A DNA stretch of 64,000 bases. Origin: Methanosarcina acetivorans C2A (lineage in GTDB: Archaea; Halobacteriota; Methanosarcinia; Methanosarcinales; Methanosarcinaceae). Where the stretch lies: contig NC_003552.1 in the NCBI RefSeq assembly GCF_000007345.1, forward strand, positions 310,001 through 374,000, given 5' to 3'. The position numbers and the translations under genes were made by a program. The notes beneath the pieces were generated by a model. That model worked only from the letters and a program-made list of their open reading frames with translations, was not told where the DNA came from and searched no databases. Of this stretch, positions 17,079 through 28,263 are shown piece by piece. Position 1 is the stretch's first letter; every line of letters starts with the position of its first letter.

Positions 17079-18029
17079 TTATGTCAATCTGGTAACAGGG
17101 TGGTTTTCTGAATCTGCGATTTCAACACCGAGTTCCTTTGCGGTTTCTCCGAGCATGATGTCGACCATTGCGACTGCCGGGAATACCTTCTCGACGTTCT
17201 CGATCGGACCGTAGAGCAGGAAGTCAGAACCTGCAATCTGGGCGACAAGGTTGGTGCCTATGTCAGCAGGCATGTAGATTGCCTTCGGGTCAGGCTGAGT
17301 CTTCTTGAACTTGCGTAGCCAGTCCCAGGCTGAAGCCATGTTGTGGTATCCGCCACCTACAGGTAGGCCGAGTTTTCCCTTAATTGTCGGAATTGAACGG
17401 ATTGTTGCGCCAGAACCAGCACCAAGGGGCATTGCTGCAACGTCGATCAGTGGAATCTTGATTCCACATTCCTCGGCAACCTGAAGCATACCCTTTGTCT
17501 GTCCGGAACCGCCGACTTCAAGGATGTCAAGTTTTCCTTTTACGGTTGGGTCGGTTGCGTTGAAAGCCAGGACGATGGCAGCTTCCACATCACTCTCAGT
17601 GAGTATATCGATTTCGCTCTGTTCGATACTTGCGTTGATGGAGTTGTGGATTGCCCTGTTAGCAACACCTATTTCGGTACAGTACTGGGCAGCAGCTGCA
17701 CGCACTTCTCCGGCTGAAGAGTCGATAAGGAAGGGGGTCTTGTCATCGATCTCTATGAACCAGTCGATGTACTTCCTGATGGATTCAGGGGTTTCCCCTA
17801 CAATCTGGTTTACGTAGGGGTTTCCTGTGGCATCGCTCAGTGATACCTGGGTGTTCCAGAGAGTTTCTGCGGCTGCCCTGTCGAAAATCCCTTTGTCCTC
17901 ATCGGTCACGATCTTGTGCCTTGCGTAGAACATGGTACTGACTAACACGGTAGGGTATTCGCCCGGCTGCCCGCCGAACTTAACTCCACCTACTTCGTAA
18001 ACTTCCTGTTTCCTGTCAAACTTGAACAT
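17079..18029 (-). CDS. mtrH: MtrH, methyl-H4MPT:CoM methyltransferase subunit H
   Basis: A 316-residue cytoplasmic subunit that transfers the methyl group from methyl-tetrahydro(sarcina)methanopterin to the Co(I) cobamide carried by MtrA. It is a TIM-barrel methyltransferase with no membrane segment. Landmarks are the start MFKFDRKQEVYEVGG, GGQPGEYPTVLVSTMFYARHK, the SSAGEVRAAA segment and the glycine-rich LPVGGGYHNMASAWDW near the C-terminus. The length is that of the family. A ribosome site GAGGGATC precedes the ATG. It is the last gene of the eight-gene operon, 12 bases after mtrG. Confidence 0.98.
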   Translation of the reverse strand: MFKFDRKQEVYEVGGVKFGGQPGEYPTVLVSTMFYARHKIVTDEDKGIFDRAAAETLWNTQVSLSDATGNPYVNQIVGETPESIRKYIDWFIEIDDKTPFLIDSSAGEVRAAAAQYCTEIGVANRAIHNSINASIEQSEIDILTESDVEAAIVLAFNATDPTVKGKLDILEVGGSGQTKGMLQVAEECGIKIPLIDVAAMPLGAGSGATIRSIPTIKGKLGLPVGGGYHNMASAWDWLRKFKKTQPDPKAIYMPADIGTNLVAQIAGSDFLLYGPIENVEKVFPAVAMVDIMLGETAKELGVEIADSENHPVTRLT

Positions 18030-18041
18030 TTTGATCCCTCA

Positions 18042-18263
18042 TTATATTGTGAACATTGATGATACCGAGACATAGATCAGGAAGAGAAGCAGTCCTACAA
18101 CTGCACCGTACAGAATTCCGATGTCTCTTCCTACTTTCTTTCCGATCCTCTGTGCAACTTCACTGTTGACGAACTCAACCTTTTCATCGATCTTTTCGAG
18201 CCTTTTCATTACTTCGTTAAACTCAGCTGGATCTACATACGCTGCTGGTGCTTTTCCATCCAT
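18042..18263 (-). CDS. mtrG: MtrG, methyltransferase subunit G
   Basis: A 73-residue subunit with one C-terminal membrane helix (IGILYGAVVGLLLFLIYV) and an N-terminal helix that probably forms a coiled coil with partner subunits (FNEVMKRLEKIDEKVEFVN). I use the ATG at 18263, with GAGAGGTGA just before it, instead of an in-frame TTG five codons earlier. It anchors part of the soluble complex at the membrane. Confidence 0.95.
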   Translation of the reverse strand: MDGKAPAAYVDPAEFNEVMKRLEKIDEKVEFVNSEVAQRIGKKVGRDIGILYGAVVGLLLFLIYVSVSSMFTI

Positions 18264-18280
18264 ATTTTCACCTCTCAAGC

Positions 18281-18499
18281 TTAGAGACCGGCCATTAACG
18301 GGAGTATAATCACCATCAGCAGTGAAAAGAGGAAGCCTGCTGCAAAGCCAATTATTCCAGTGGACATTACCCCGGAATCCAGCTTCTGGTTCCTCGCAAT
18401 CAGCTGTGCTCTGTACCGAATGCTCTCAACAGTAGCGTCTATTGCGCCCATCTGAGGGTTGAGCACCATTGGGACTCCTTTTCCGTATTCTTCTGCCAT
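18281..18499 (-). CDS. mtrF: MtrF, methyltransferase subunit F
   Basis: A 72-residue subunit with a single C-terminal membrane helix ([18 protein letters not shown]) and a short cytoplasmic part related to the MtrA tail. The ribosome site GGAGGT lies inside the end of mtrA, 7 bases before the ATG at 18499; an ATG two codons earlier is too close to it. The stop of mtrA and this start are nearly touching, implying coupled translation. Confidence 0.95.
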
Positions 18500-18504
18500 T
18501 CTCA

Positions 18505-19227
18505 TTACCTCCCGAGCAGTAATAACCCAAGCAGGGATATGGTTACTGTCAACCCGATCATGGCACCTTCAATCTTTCCTGCATGAACCCCTGAGTGGAA
18601 CTTGTTCAAGTTTCCTATATCTAGCATCCGGGCTTCAATGGCTTTCAGCCTGCTACGGATGACTGCAATTTCTCCGGAGACCGGCCTGACGACACCGCCC
18701 TCTTCTTCTTCTTCTCCTTCTTCGCTGATTTCCACAACCATTGGTTCTGCATCGAAGGCTCCAGGGTCCTTTGCTACAAGTTCCCTTACCTTGGCTGTGA
18801 TTGCGCCCATGTCTTCCGTGTCCAGCAGGTTTACGGTCTCGATCTGCTGCTGGAAGCGGGCAACTGCATCATCGTTCAGGTTTTCTACATAAGGGATAGC
18901 GCCAACTGCACCTACAATTCTGTGTTCTTTTACACCATTTGCATGGATGCTGAGCATTGCCTGCCCTGTAACGTGCCCTTTGACTTCAGCTCCTGTTACA
19001 ACCAGGTACCTGATATTCGGGTTCGAAATTACGTGGGCGACGACTTTTTCTATACCCAGGTTTTCGGTTTTACAGGATCCGGTAATTGCTGCTCCTGCAT
19101 CGAGTACGGGTTTTCCGGGGAGGTGTGATGCGCAGGTAATGACTGCAACACAGCCCTTTACATCACCCACTTCATACTCTCCTTTCAGGATTGGCCAGCC
19201 TGATGCGGGTTCTTTTTTATCTACCAT
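18505..19227 (-). CDS. mtrA: MtrA, cobamide-carrying methyltransferase subunit A
   Basis: A 240-residue corrinoid subunit that carries the methyl group on its cobamide between MtrH and the coenzyme M-methylating MtrE side. The cobalt-ligating histidine should be His85 in [12 protein letters not shown], matching the histidine known from studied MtrA. The soluble domain is followed by a charged linker ([10 protein letters not shown]) and one C-terminal membrane helix ending in LLLLGR. The ribosome site GGGAGG is well placed. The poly-Glu linker is short and of low complexity. Confidence 0.98.
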
Positions 19228-19228
19228 T

Positions 19229-19555
19229 TTACATACCTCCCTCGATCAGTCTCTGTATGAATATGATCAGGGCAAGCAGCCCGCTGAAGGCAAGACCTAC
19301 AACGATTCCATAGAAAGCGTTCCCGTAAATTCCTGCCATATAGGAAGTGTTCTCACGGCCGGGCCAGGAATTCAGGAGCGGTTTGCTGGGCGAAAGGGAA
19401 TTCAGCAGATCCTCTGCAATCCCGTCCAGTTTATCCATTCTCTCAAAGACAGGGTCCATAGAATAGAGAATCGAGTCTTCCCTTTCTTCTGCTACAACTG
19501 CAGTGTCAGGGTCCATGACCAGATGTACTTCGGGAGCTATGCGAATCATGCTCAT
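19229..19555 (-). CDS. mtrB: MtrB, methyltransferase subunit B
   Basis: A 108-residue subunit with a hydrophilic N-terminal region ([22 protein letters not shown]) and one membrane helix near the C-terminus ([20 protein letters not shown]). Its start overlaps the mtrC stop by four bases (ATGA), and GAGGA stands just upstream. A second ATG two codons on is an alternative start. Confidence 0.96.
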   Translation of the reverse strand: MSMIRIAPEVHLVMDPDTAVVAEEREDSILYSMDPVFERMDKLDGIAEDLLNSLSPSKPLLNSWPGRENTSYMAGIYGNAFYGIVVGLAFSGLLALIIFIQRLIEGGM

Positions 19556-20355
19556 TCCAATTCCTCCGCGCTTGGCAGCAGCCCGGTTCCAACGACCGCA
19601 TATGAGTCTCTCTTAACATATCCATAGTACTTCATAAAGGCCCAAGCCCAGATAATGACTCCTACAGCGATGTTTAATCCGGCTGCCATCAGTCCTTCAT
19701 GGAGTGAAGACGCAAAACCTGTAATTATCAATGCAATAGCTGCTTTTTCGACAGCTACAGAAAGAGTCCTGTCCTGCTTCTCGTCAGGGCCCAGGTTTGC
19801 ATTGAAGGGGTGAAGGATTCCCATGCCGCCGATGATAAAGATCAGTGCGATGTATCCGTTGGCGACCACGTATTCGACGACTTCTGCATAATCAAAGGTT
19901 CCGGCAATAACGACGCTCAATCCGATAATTACAAGAGTGCCTGCGCCTGCAATTTCCACCATGGCCTGTTCCATTATAGGAATGCCCATCCCGATTACTT
20001 TGTTTGCAAGGACACCGATAACAGCGCCTATAATTGCAGCTGCAATAAAGGATACGATAGGTCCTGCAATGCCTCCTACGGAAAGCCCGAAGAGGGCAGC
20101 GACAATCCCCATACCAAGGGAAATCATACCAATAGACGGAACTCCTGTCCCAAGTCCGTAGCTTGCAACACGGCGGACCGCATCAGCGCCCCAGACCATG
20201 GCGCAGATTGCTCCAAGCCCTCCAAAGAAGGAAAACTGTGCTGGCATGAAGTTGCCGAGGTAAATCCCTGCAAGGCCGCCTATTGCACCGATAGCCATTA
20301 TTGTTTGTGGAGGAAATCCGCCTTTAGCTTCTCCTCCTGCTCCACCTGCAGACAT
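19552..20355 (-). CDS. mtrC: MtrC, membrane subunit C
   Basis: A 267-residue polytopic membrane protein with about seven to eight glycine-rich helices, one of three (C, D, E) that form the Na+-conducting part. The start is the ATG at 20355 ([13 protein letters not shown]), placed after the ribosome site GGAGGT; a longer open frame from 20457 overlaps mtrD and is not used. The stop overlaps mtrB by four bases. Confidence 0.97.
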   Translation of the reverse strand: MSAGGAGGEAKGGFPPQTIMAIGAIGGLAGIYLGNFMPAQFSFFGGLGAICAMVWGADAVRRVASYGLGTGVPSIGMISLGMGIVAALFGLSVGGIAGPIVSFIAAAIIGAVIGVLANKVIGMGIPIMEQAMVEIAGAGTLVIIGLSVVIAGTFDYAEVVEYVVANGYIALIFIIGGMGILHPFNANLGPDEKQDRTLSVAVEKAAIALIITGFASSLHEGLMAAGLNIAVGVIIWAWAFMKYYGYVKRDSYAVVGTGLLPSAEELE

Positions 20356-20357
20356 TT

Positions 20358-21107
20358 TTAGATACCTCCAAGCTGTGAAATTGCGATTACTGCCACGATG
20401 GCACAGAGTATCGTTGCTACAAAGGAAGAAATTACAGCTTTTGGCCACTTCTTCCACTTCGGGTCGTGGAACCCTTCAATTGTACCTCCGATGTTGTAGG
20501 AAGGAATCACAGCGTTTACGAAGAAGATGCCTATTGCGAACATTGCAGCAATTCCTACAAGTTCATGTCCTGTAACACCAGAGCTTGTACCTGTACTGAG
20601 TCCTGCGGTAAGGCCCACTTCAATAAGAGAATAATATACGAGGGCTCCGCCGATTCCACCAAGTAAGCCGCCAATAACACCACTGACAAAAGAAACGGTT
20701 GGAAGTCCGTGTCCTTCAGTACCCTGGGATACATACAGGTCCTGCCTGTATTTTGTAATTGGGTCGTATTTTACTTTTGCTGAAGAAGGCACACAGCCCA
20801 CACCATAGACGTAGACCCAGGTTCCGACAATCATGGTCACAGAGATCATAATCATTGCTCCCACTGCACCCGATGCGAGAATCAGCGGAAGGTTATCGGT
20901 TACGTTCATCATGAACCCTGCACTTACAAGTCCTGTCAGTCCTGCTCCGGCTGCCAGCTGCACGGTACCTGTACCGATACCAGTTGCTTGAGCCATGGCG
21001 GCAGGTGCGCCACCTACGGGTACGAAGTGGACACTCCAGGAAATCAGGACGCCACCAATTATAATGAATACCAACCACAGGATGTTTGCCATGAGAGCGT
21101 CAATCAT
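20358..21107 (-). CDS. mtrD: MtrD, membrane subunit D
   Basis: A 249-residue polytopic membrane protein with about six to seven helices and a cytoplasmic loop (VPSSAKVKYDPITKYRQDLYVSQG split by no helix). Landmarks are the opening MIDALMANILWLVFIIIGG and the GLPTVSFVSGVIGGLLGGIGG segment. It overlaps mtrE by four bases (ATGA), a tight coupling that runs through the operon. It forms the Na+ path with MtrC and MtrE. Confidence 0.97.
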   Translation of the reverse strand: MIDALMANILWLVFIIIGGVLISWSVHFVPVGGAPAAMAQATGIGTGTVQLAAGAGLTGLVSAGFMMNVTDNLPLILASGAVGAMIMISVTMIVGTWVYVYGVGCVPSSAKVKYDPITKYRQDLYVSQGTEGHGLPTVSFVSGVIGGLLGGIGGALVYYSLIEVGLTAGLSTGTSSGVTGHELVGIAAMFAIGIFFVNAVIPSYNIGGTIEGFHDPKWKKWPKAVISSFVATILCAIVAVIAISQLGGI

Positions 21108-22018
21108 GCTGAAGCCTCCTCGGTTTTGTCTTCCTTGTAGGGTCCGTAAGCATTACGGGCTTTGACTTCAATCTTCCAGTTCCAGAAAATTAAGATAAGG
21201 ACAATAATGACACCAGCAACAACAGAGATCCAGCCTCTGGAAATGCTTACTGCAGGATCAAAAACAGTGGTTACCCAGCTTCCAAGGAATACGGTCATAC
21301 CAAAAGCCATACCTGTGACAGGGCCTCCGAACTTGGCACAGAACCAGGAGTTGTCATACCCGTTTCTGACCCCGGATTCTCCATATCGAACAATGTTTCC
21401 CGAGTTTGAAGCGTTGAGCCCGGAACCGAACTCGAACTGCTGGAATTCGCGCTCTGCACCGTAGTGGACGTCACCTGTGGATGAGCCAATTGCACCTACT
21501 GTAATACCCCAGATAAAGGCCAGCATGGTTAGCGGGAAGGGGTGTCCGAGTACAACGGTCATCAGATATGACACCACAAGGATACAGAAAGTCGTTATGA
21601 ACGAATATCCCATAATTACGGGGGTGTGGCTTCTGATCATATCCAGATAAACTGGCTGTTTGAAGCGACTCTGACTGGCTGCACGGCCCATTGTAGATGT
21701 GACGGCAAAGGTACCGTGGACACATGCTGCAATAAGAGCACCCAAGACCAGTGCAAAGAGCGGAGATAAAGTGAATTCACTTATTAATACTGTAGCGACG
21801 GCTGCACCGACCGAACACATCAATGCGTTTGAGGGGGGTTCCCCTGATACCGCTTTGTTAAATATTCTGTGCGGAAACATCATTTGGGGAGCTAACTGGA
21901 CCTGTGAGTTCGGGTTACTCTGGGATCCGACATCGGATTCTAGGTCTTCTGAGGCACCTGCAATGGTTGCAGCTACGCCAATAAGTGCCAGCACTCCCAT
22001 GCCTATGAGTGGTTCCAT
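21104..22018 (-). CDS. mtrE: MtrE, membrane subunit E
   Basis: A 304-residue polytopic subunit thought to contain the site of coenzyme M methylation and Na+ transfer. It opens with a helix (MEPLIGMGVLALIGVAATIAG), then a hydrophilic loop, with further helices and the GDVHYGAEREFQQFEFGSG loop. The C-terminal tail is charged. GGAGGAA stands 6 bases before the ATG. As the first gene of mtrEDCBAFGH it follows the long AT-rich leader upstream. Confidence 0.97.
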   Translation of the reverse strand: MEPLIGMGVLALIGVAATIAGASEDLESDVGSQSNPNSQVQLAPQMMFPHRIFNKAVSGEPPSNALMCSVGAAVATVLISEFTLSPLFALVLGALIAACVHGTFAVTSTMGRAASQSRFKQPVYLDMIRSHTPVIMGYSFITTFCILVVSYLMTVVLGHPFPLTMLAFIWGITVGAIGSSTGDVHYGAEREFQQFEFGSGLNASNSGNIVRYGESGVRNGYDNSWFCAKFGGPVTGMAFGMTVFLGSWVTTVFDPAVSISRGWISVVAGVIIVLILIFWNWKIEVKARNAYGPYKEDKTEEASA

Positions 22019-22798
22019 TCATTTTCCTCCTTTATAGTTATTAACATGTTAATAAGCTGGATTCAAAAACACAATACATTTTTTTAGAATCGTCTGCCAC
22101 ATCATTGCAAAGAAAAATGATGATGACGAGCGTTAAAATTTGGATTAGAGAGGATCATTCATAAACCTTTCGAAATAAGGGTGCTTTTAAAATATTATTA
22201 TATATTTATACAATATACAATCAATTTTATATGATGTGTGATACCGGTTAAAATAAACAAAATCCTATATATATAAAAGAAAATAAATTATACTTCTTCC
22301 AGTATCATATAAAGATTCCGATTATTACTAATGAATTTTTTTATTTATTTTTAAAAATATATTAACAATTTTTATAATAATCAGTTTTCCCGATGTAGTT
22401 TTTATATTTCTAAATTTTATATAAATCAAATCCCAGTAATTTTCTTCATTTCTTCAGGGACAAAAAGGACATTTTCTCCACTTCATAAATTATAATTATT
22501 TTTTATTGTCGGTCTTTTCTTTGAAAATATATTCTCAATGACTAAACTATATATTTACTCAGAAACTATCGATGTATTTATTTCGTGAGTTGGGTCGATA
22601 ACAATCTATTATATATAAATATGTTGGCTATTTTCCGATTTTTATAGTTCTCTAAAGCCTTCTGCCCCAAGTCAAATGTAAACCGGATCTTTATTTCTAT
22701 CGGGGTTCGGTCAATTCTTATAAATTTATTCAGTTTTGGTGTCCCGATTGTTCCGGGCATCGCAAAAGAACTTTATATCTGGGCTCCTTGCTTAATGC
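22019..22798 (-). promoter_or_regulatory. Long AT-rich intergenic region before mtrE
   Basis: About 780 bases separate the divergent mtrE and the sugar-isomerase-like gene. The stretch 22180-22380 is extremely AT-rich with many TATA-like words on both strands (TATTATTATATATTTATACAATATAC). A long untranslated leader for mtr is possible. The right edge carries TTTATAT at 22772-22778, about 22-27 bases before the GTG start of the rightward gene, which suggests a leaderless transcript. No RNA gene was recognised. Confidence 0.5.
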
Positions 22799-23605
22799 GT
22801 GATTTTCGGAGCATCATCCTTTGCCGGTTCCCTGCCGGAACTGAAGGAAAGTGTAGGATCTATAGAATTATATATCCCCAAACTGGGAATTTATACCGGT
22901 TCGGTACTTGAAAAGAAAGAACTTGAACGTATCCTTGACGAAATGTCAACATACTGTTTTGCAGGCACGGTTCATGCTCCCTATTTCGCAGCTGATCCCA
23001 GATATCCTGCAGCCCTGCAGGTAAATACTGCAAAAATGGGAAACAGAGAGTTCACTCTCCTTGAAGAGTCCATGACAATTGCAAACAGAATAGGGGCTCA
23101 TGTAGTGGTGTTGCACCCTGGCAGAATCGGACCTGATAGAGAAAAATCCTTTGCTTCAATGGTCAAAAACCTAAGCTTTCTTGCTTCTAGGGCTGAAGAC
23201 CATGGGGTTGTGCTGGGACTGGAGAATAAGGAGGGTACAGACCCCTCGAACTTTTGCTGTGAAGCTGAGGAACTTGCCGGGGCCATTGAAATTGTGAATT
23301 CAGACCACCTTAAAGCTACCTTTGATATCGGGCACGCAAACCTCACCTGCGGGGGAGACTCTGGAAAACTCAGGACTTTTGTCCGGACCCTGCAGAAACA
23401 TATTATTCACCTTCACCTGCACGACAATAGCGGGAGTTGGACTGAAAAATACGATGGTGATGAACACATGGCCCCGGGAAAAGGATGTGCCGACTTTTCG
23501 GTCCTTAAACTGCTTTCCGGCTACAGGGGCATCTATAATCTGGAAGTTTTTTCCCTGGAAGATGTCAAGTTTGGGAAACAAATCATTGAAAAGGCTCTAT
23601 CTTAA
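22799..23605 (+). CDS. Sugar phosphate isomerase/epimerase-like TIM barrel
   Basis: A 268-residue xylose-isomerase-like TIM-barrel protein (AP endonuclease family 2 superfamily). Metal ligands are suggested by HAPYF, VVLHPG, LENKEG, FDIGHA, HLHLHDN and the late E of NLEVFS. The order and spacing fit a sugar phosphate isomerase/epimerase fold; the substrate is unknown. The start is GTG, apparently leaderless, with a TATA element 22-27 bases upstream. Endonuclease IV activity is less likely because the conserved nuclease motifs are only partly kept. Confidence 0.78.
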   Translation: MIFGASSFAGSLPELKESVGSIELYIPKLGIYTGSVLEKKELERILDEMSTYCFAGTVHAPYFAADPRYPAALQVNTAKMGNREFTLLEESMTIANRIGAHVVVLHPGRIGPDREKSFASMVKNLSFLASRAEDHGVVLGLENKEGTDPSNFCCEAEELAGAIEIVNSDHLKATFDIGHANLTCGGDSGKLRTFVRTLQKHIIHLHLHDNSGSWTEKYDGDEHMAPGKGCADFSVLKLLSGYRGIYNLEVFSLEDVKFGKQIIEKALS

Positions 23606-23669
23606 TATTAAACCGCAGAATTAGAATTAACTTCAGAATTTGAATTAAATCCATTGGTCATCGGTTAAG

Positions 23670-23940
23670 GAACTTTCTTGCCTGAAAGCTATCGATTTTG
23701 CACCAAAAGTCACCTTCAATTTTGGCCTTATTACATGAAATCGAAACCCAGTTCCAATCAACAATGGGATACAATTTTTGAAAACTGTTGCCAAATAGAG
23801 GTAATTTGCCCTGATTCCTCACTTAACCGAAGACGTATGCAGTAAAATTAGGAAGCAGACCAATAGATTGAATACCGCAGATTTTTATTTTTTGCCTTGA
23901 ACCGACAATCAGAACTATAGAACTTACAAATACGTGTGGC
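23670..23940 (+). other. Spacer between the left inverted repeat and TBP
   Basis: About 270 bases without a gene. Weak T-rich promoter-like words occur (TTTTTATTTTTTGCC at about 23880). The start of the TBP gene lacks a clear ribosome site. Confidence 0.4.
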
Positions 23941-24498
23941 ATGGAATCCACAATAACTATAGAGAACGTGGTGGCATCTACCGCGTTGGCGACAGAATTC
24001 GACTTGGTAAAAATAATGGATTCTGGGCTGGAAGGTGCAGAGTATAACAAAACGAAGTTCCCAGGCCTCGTATACAGAATTGATAACCCCAAAGCTGCCT
24101 TTCTAATTTTCACCTCCGGAAAAGTGGTATGCACTGGAGCTAAAACTATCAATAATGCCCATAAAGCCATAACCAATCTGGCTAACAAACTAAAGGACAT
24201 CGGCTGCGATAAAATAAATCTCGAACCTGAGATACATGTTCAGAACATTGTAGCCAGTGCTGATTTGAAAACAACCCTTAACCTGAACACCATTGCTATA
24301 GCTTTTGGTCTGGAGAATGTCGAATATGAGCCAGAGGTGTTTCCTGGGCTTATTTATAGAGTCGAGGCTCCCAAGGTAGTAGTGCTTGTGTTCAGCTCTG
24401 GCAAGCTGGTTATCACAGGTGGAAAATGTGAGGAAGATTGTAATGGGGGTCTACGGATCGTCAGAAAAGAGTTCGACAACTTAGGACTTCTCTGTTAA
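23941..24498 (+). CDS. tbp: TATA-box-binding protein paralogue
   Basis: A 185-residue TBP made of two imperfect direct repeats: [17 protein letters not shown]...[29 protein letters not shown] and [17 protein letters not shown]...[29 protein letters not shown]. The saddle-fold residues and the phenylalanines of FPGLVYR/FPGLIYR, which kink DNA, are kept. It directs RNA polymerase to promoters together with TFB. Methanosarcina encode several TBPs. From memory, one M. acetivorans paralogue lies near mtr; I believe this is it. There is no acidic C-terminal tail. It is flanked by the inverted repeat described separately. Confidence 0.95.
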   Translation: MESTITIENVVASTALATEFDLVKIMDSGLEGAEYNKTKFPGLVYRIDNPKAAFLIFTSGKVVCTGAKTINNAHKAITNLANKLKDIGCDKINLEPEIHVQNIVASADLKTTLNLNTIAIAFGLENVEYEPEVFPGLIYRVEAPKVVVLVFSSGKLVITGGKCEEDCNGGLRIVRKEFDNLGLLC

Positions 24499-24717
24499 AC
24501 ATGTCCTCAAAGTCTAGTAAACTCGTAAAGGATACCACATACAAAATCGGGAAGTACGGAAGAAGAGATGAAAAATGAAATGACAAACACTATTAGTAGA
24601 GGGAAACAAGTTCTTAACCGATGACCAATGGGAATTAAATCTAAAAAAAGAAATTTATGGCCGTGTTCCTCTGAGAACCTCAGCCTTTTTCAGTACTTCA
24701 CCTTTTAATTATCTTTT

Positions 24718-26637
24718 TTAGTAGAAGTCCAGATTAACCCCTTTCTGGCCAAGCACTTTTTTCAGCTCTTCATAAGCTGTGAAAAGCTCTTTTTTCTGCC
24801 TCCCCACGGTTTCAAGTCTTGGTTCGGCTTTGAGCCATATATCTCTTTCTTCGCTCCCCCTTGTAACAGTGACGCAGGCGAGCATGTCTCCATGAGTGAG
24901 CCTGTATACGGAATCAAGCCCTGTTGGAGTGACCCATGCCGGTGAGCTGCTTTTCAGCTTTTCTACGAGTTCGTGCCAGCTGAGAGCTCCTGAAGCCCGG
25001 AGGTTGAGCTGGAGGTGGGCGCGTTCTCCTGCGACTTTCTCATCAACGTTTTTGAGGAAAGCACCGTATGTAGGATCCTTCTCATCGATCTCGCGTGCCT
25101 CGTAATGGGCAAGCTCTTCGGCTTCCTCTTCGAAGAAGGGTGCAAGGTTAATTCTGCTTGAGGGCTTTGTCATAAGGGAAACTCCGAAGAAAGCAATGGC
25201 ACTCAGCCCCATTCCTACAATAACTCCGTGGCTCATCAGGGCTGGATGGACGCTTTCAAGGTAGTTGGCTGCCATAGGGGGGGTCTTTATCAGGTCCAGG
25301 GATACAAGGGTGACCTGAACAACAAATCCGACTACCATCCCTGCAAAAGCTCCTTCTTTCGTAGCTCTTTTCCAGTAAAGGCCTCCCATGAGGGGGAAGA
25401 AATAGGAAGCACTTGCAATAAAGGTTGCAATATGAATCGCATCAATAATATTGGGGATAACAAAGGAGCCTGCGGTTGCAGCAAGCACAATAATAAGCAC
25501 GCTGATCCTGTTTACAACCAGCATCTCCTTCATTGTAGCATCAGGCTTTATATATCTCTGGAATATGTCCCTTGAGATACAGGAAGCTCCTGAGGTTGCA
25601 AAAGTGTCCGCACATGACATGGAGGCTGCTGCAAGCCCTATTGCGCTGAGGGCTACTATCAGGGGGGCTGAGACGAAACGTTCGCTGACAAAAGCAAGGA
25701 GTGCGGGTTCTGCCTGAGCCATACCTGCAGGGAAGCCCATGCCTGCGATGTCAGGGTAAATGTTGTTAAAGGCTATTGCGATTACAGCACATGCCGCGAA
25801 AACTACAGTGATCATGAGGGACCCGAAGACCATCCCGAGTCGGGCTGATTTAGCGTCTTTTGCAGCCCAGACCTTCTGCCAGGGGTCCTGTTCCGTAATC
25901 CAGCCCGGGATAATTGCAAACACAAATATAAGGACCATGGGAATGCCGATCGAGAGAGGGTTCCACCAGTCATAAGATACGTTTCCGAAAAGTTCGGAGC
26001 TGCTTATTGCAGGAGTATTAAGGCCTCCGTCAGCTACTGTGCCTACTGCGGCAAAAGCCATTGCTATTGTGAATATAGAGAGGAAAGCAAACTGGACGAC
26101 ATCGGTCCAGACTACTGCCGAAAGCCCTCCCATGGTTACATAAAGAGAGACTGCAATTGCAACGATAGCTGCAGCATAAAGAGGATCAACGCCATAGAAT
26201 ACCTGAAGCACCAGGGAGAAACCTGTAACATCGGCTACCGCAAAAAGAATCATCACCACGGTAATGATCAGGGCAATCGGCCATCGGACTGCGCTGCCAT
26301 AGCGCTGTTCCAGAAGTTCGGGTTGTGTGATTGCAGGCAGGTTTTTGATTTTTCCCACAAGCAAAGCAATGATAAGGAGGGCGAGGATGTTCGGGGCAAC
26401 AAAAGCCCAGATTGACCCCATTCCTTGCAGCATGTAATACCCGATGACTGCAAGAATTCCTCCGGCCGTCAGCCAGGAAGCTGCGGCTGAAAATCCAAGG
26501 GCCGAGGGTCCGATCCTGCGTCCTGCAAGCCAGAAGTCCGTAACGGATTTCTGTTTTTTATTAAAGTACCAGCCAATAGCCACAAGTCCGGCTATGTAGA
26601 CTGCAAGCAGCACTATGAAGATATTATAACCATCCAT
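24718..26637 (-). CDS. Sodium:solute symporter (SSS family) with C-terminal extension
   Basis: A 639-residue transporter. Residues 1-510 form about 13 membrane helices with the family's hallmarks: WLAGRRIGPSALGFSAAASWLTAGGILAVIGY in the first part and ASMSCADTFATSGASCISRD with the Na+-site helix in the middle. A hydrophilic tail of about 130 residues follows, with no clear domain. It uses the Na+ gradient, which Mtr generates, to take up an unknown solute, possibly an amino acid, pantothenate or an osmolyte. The promoter lies in the AT-rich spacer to the right. Confidence 0.85.
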   Translation of the reverse strand: MDGYNIFIVLLAVYIAGLVAIGWYFNKKQKSVTDFWLAGRRIGPSALGFSAAASWLTAGGILAVIGYYMLQGMGSIWAFVAPNILALLIIALLVGKIKNLPAITQPELLEQRYGSAVRWPIALIITVVMILFAVADVTGFSLVLQVFYGVDPLYAAAIVAIAVSLYVTMGGLSAVVWTDVVQFAFLSIFTIAMAFAAVGTVADGGLNTPAISSSELFGNVSYDWWNPLSIGIPMVLIFVFAIIPGWITEQDPWQKVWAAKDAKSARLGMVFGSLMITVVFAACAVIAIAFNNIYPDIAGMGFPAGMAQAEPALLAFVSERFVSAPLIVALSAIGLAAASMSCADTFATSGASCISRDIFQRYIKPDATMKEMLVVNRISVLIIVLAATAGSFVIPNIIDAIHIATFIASASYFFPLMGGLYWKRATKEGAFAGMVVGFVVQVTLVSLDLIKTPPMAANYLESVHPALMSHGVIVGMGLSAIAFFGVSLMTKPSSRINLAPFFEEEAEELAHYEAREIDEKDPTYGAFLKNVDEKVAGERAHLQLNLRASGALSWHELVEKLKSSSPAWVTPTGLDSVYRLTHGDMLACVTVTRGSEERDIWLKAEPRLETVGRQKKELFTAYEELKKVLGQKGVNLDFY

Positions 26638-28149
<1,512 letters not shown>

Positions 28150-28263
28150 AAGTGAAGCTTTTTCCGCGTCCGAAAAGCTGTTTCAAACAACTGAGTTGAA
28201 GCTCAGCCCTCAAGACCCCAGGGAATCATTTAGTAATAAAAACAGCAGTAAAAAGGTATAAGA

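Larger units (their letters stand above)
23645..24640. repeat. Inverted repeat flanking the TBP paralogue
   Basis: A 19-base word, CCATTGGTCATCGGTTAAG, at 23651-23669 reappears inverted at 24613-24631. The match extends with a 1-base gap on the inner side (AACTT) and loosely on the outer side (TTAAAT/TTAATT), about 30 bases in all. The arms are 960 bp apart and bracket exactly one gene. No transposase or target duplication is evident. Confidence 0.8.

Noticed and set aside
19810-20361. Cys/His-rich protein opposite mtrC
   Set aside because: It is a mirror of the highly constrained mtrC gene; no start signal.
20356-20457. Longer mtrC starting at 20457
   Set aside because: It would overlap mtrD by 100 bases; a good ribosome site and the family's N-terminus start at 20355.
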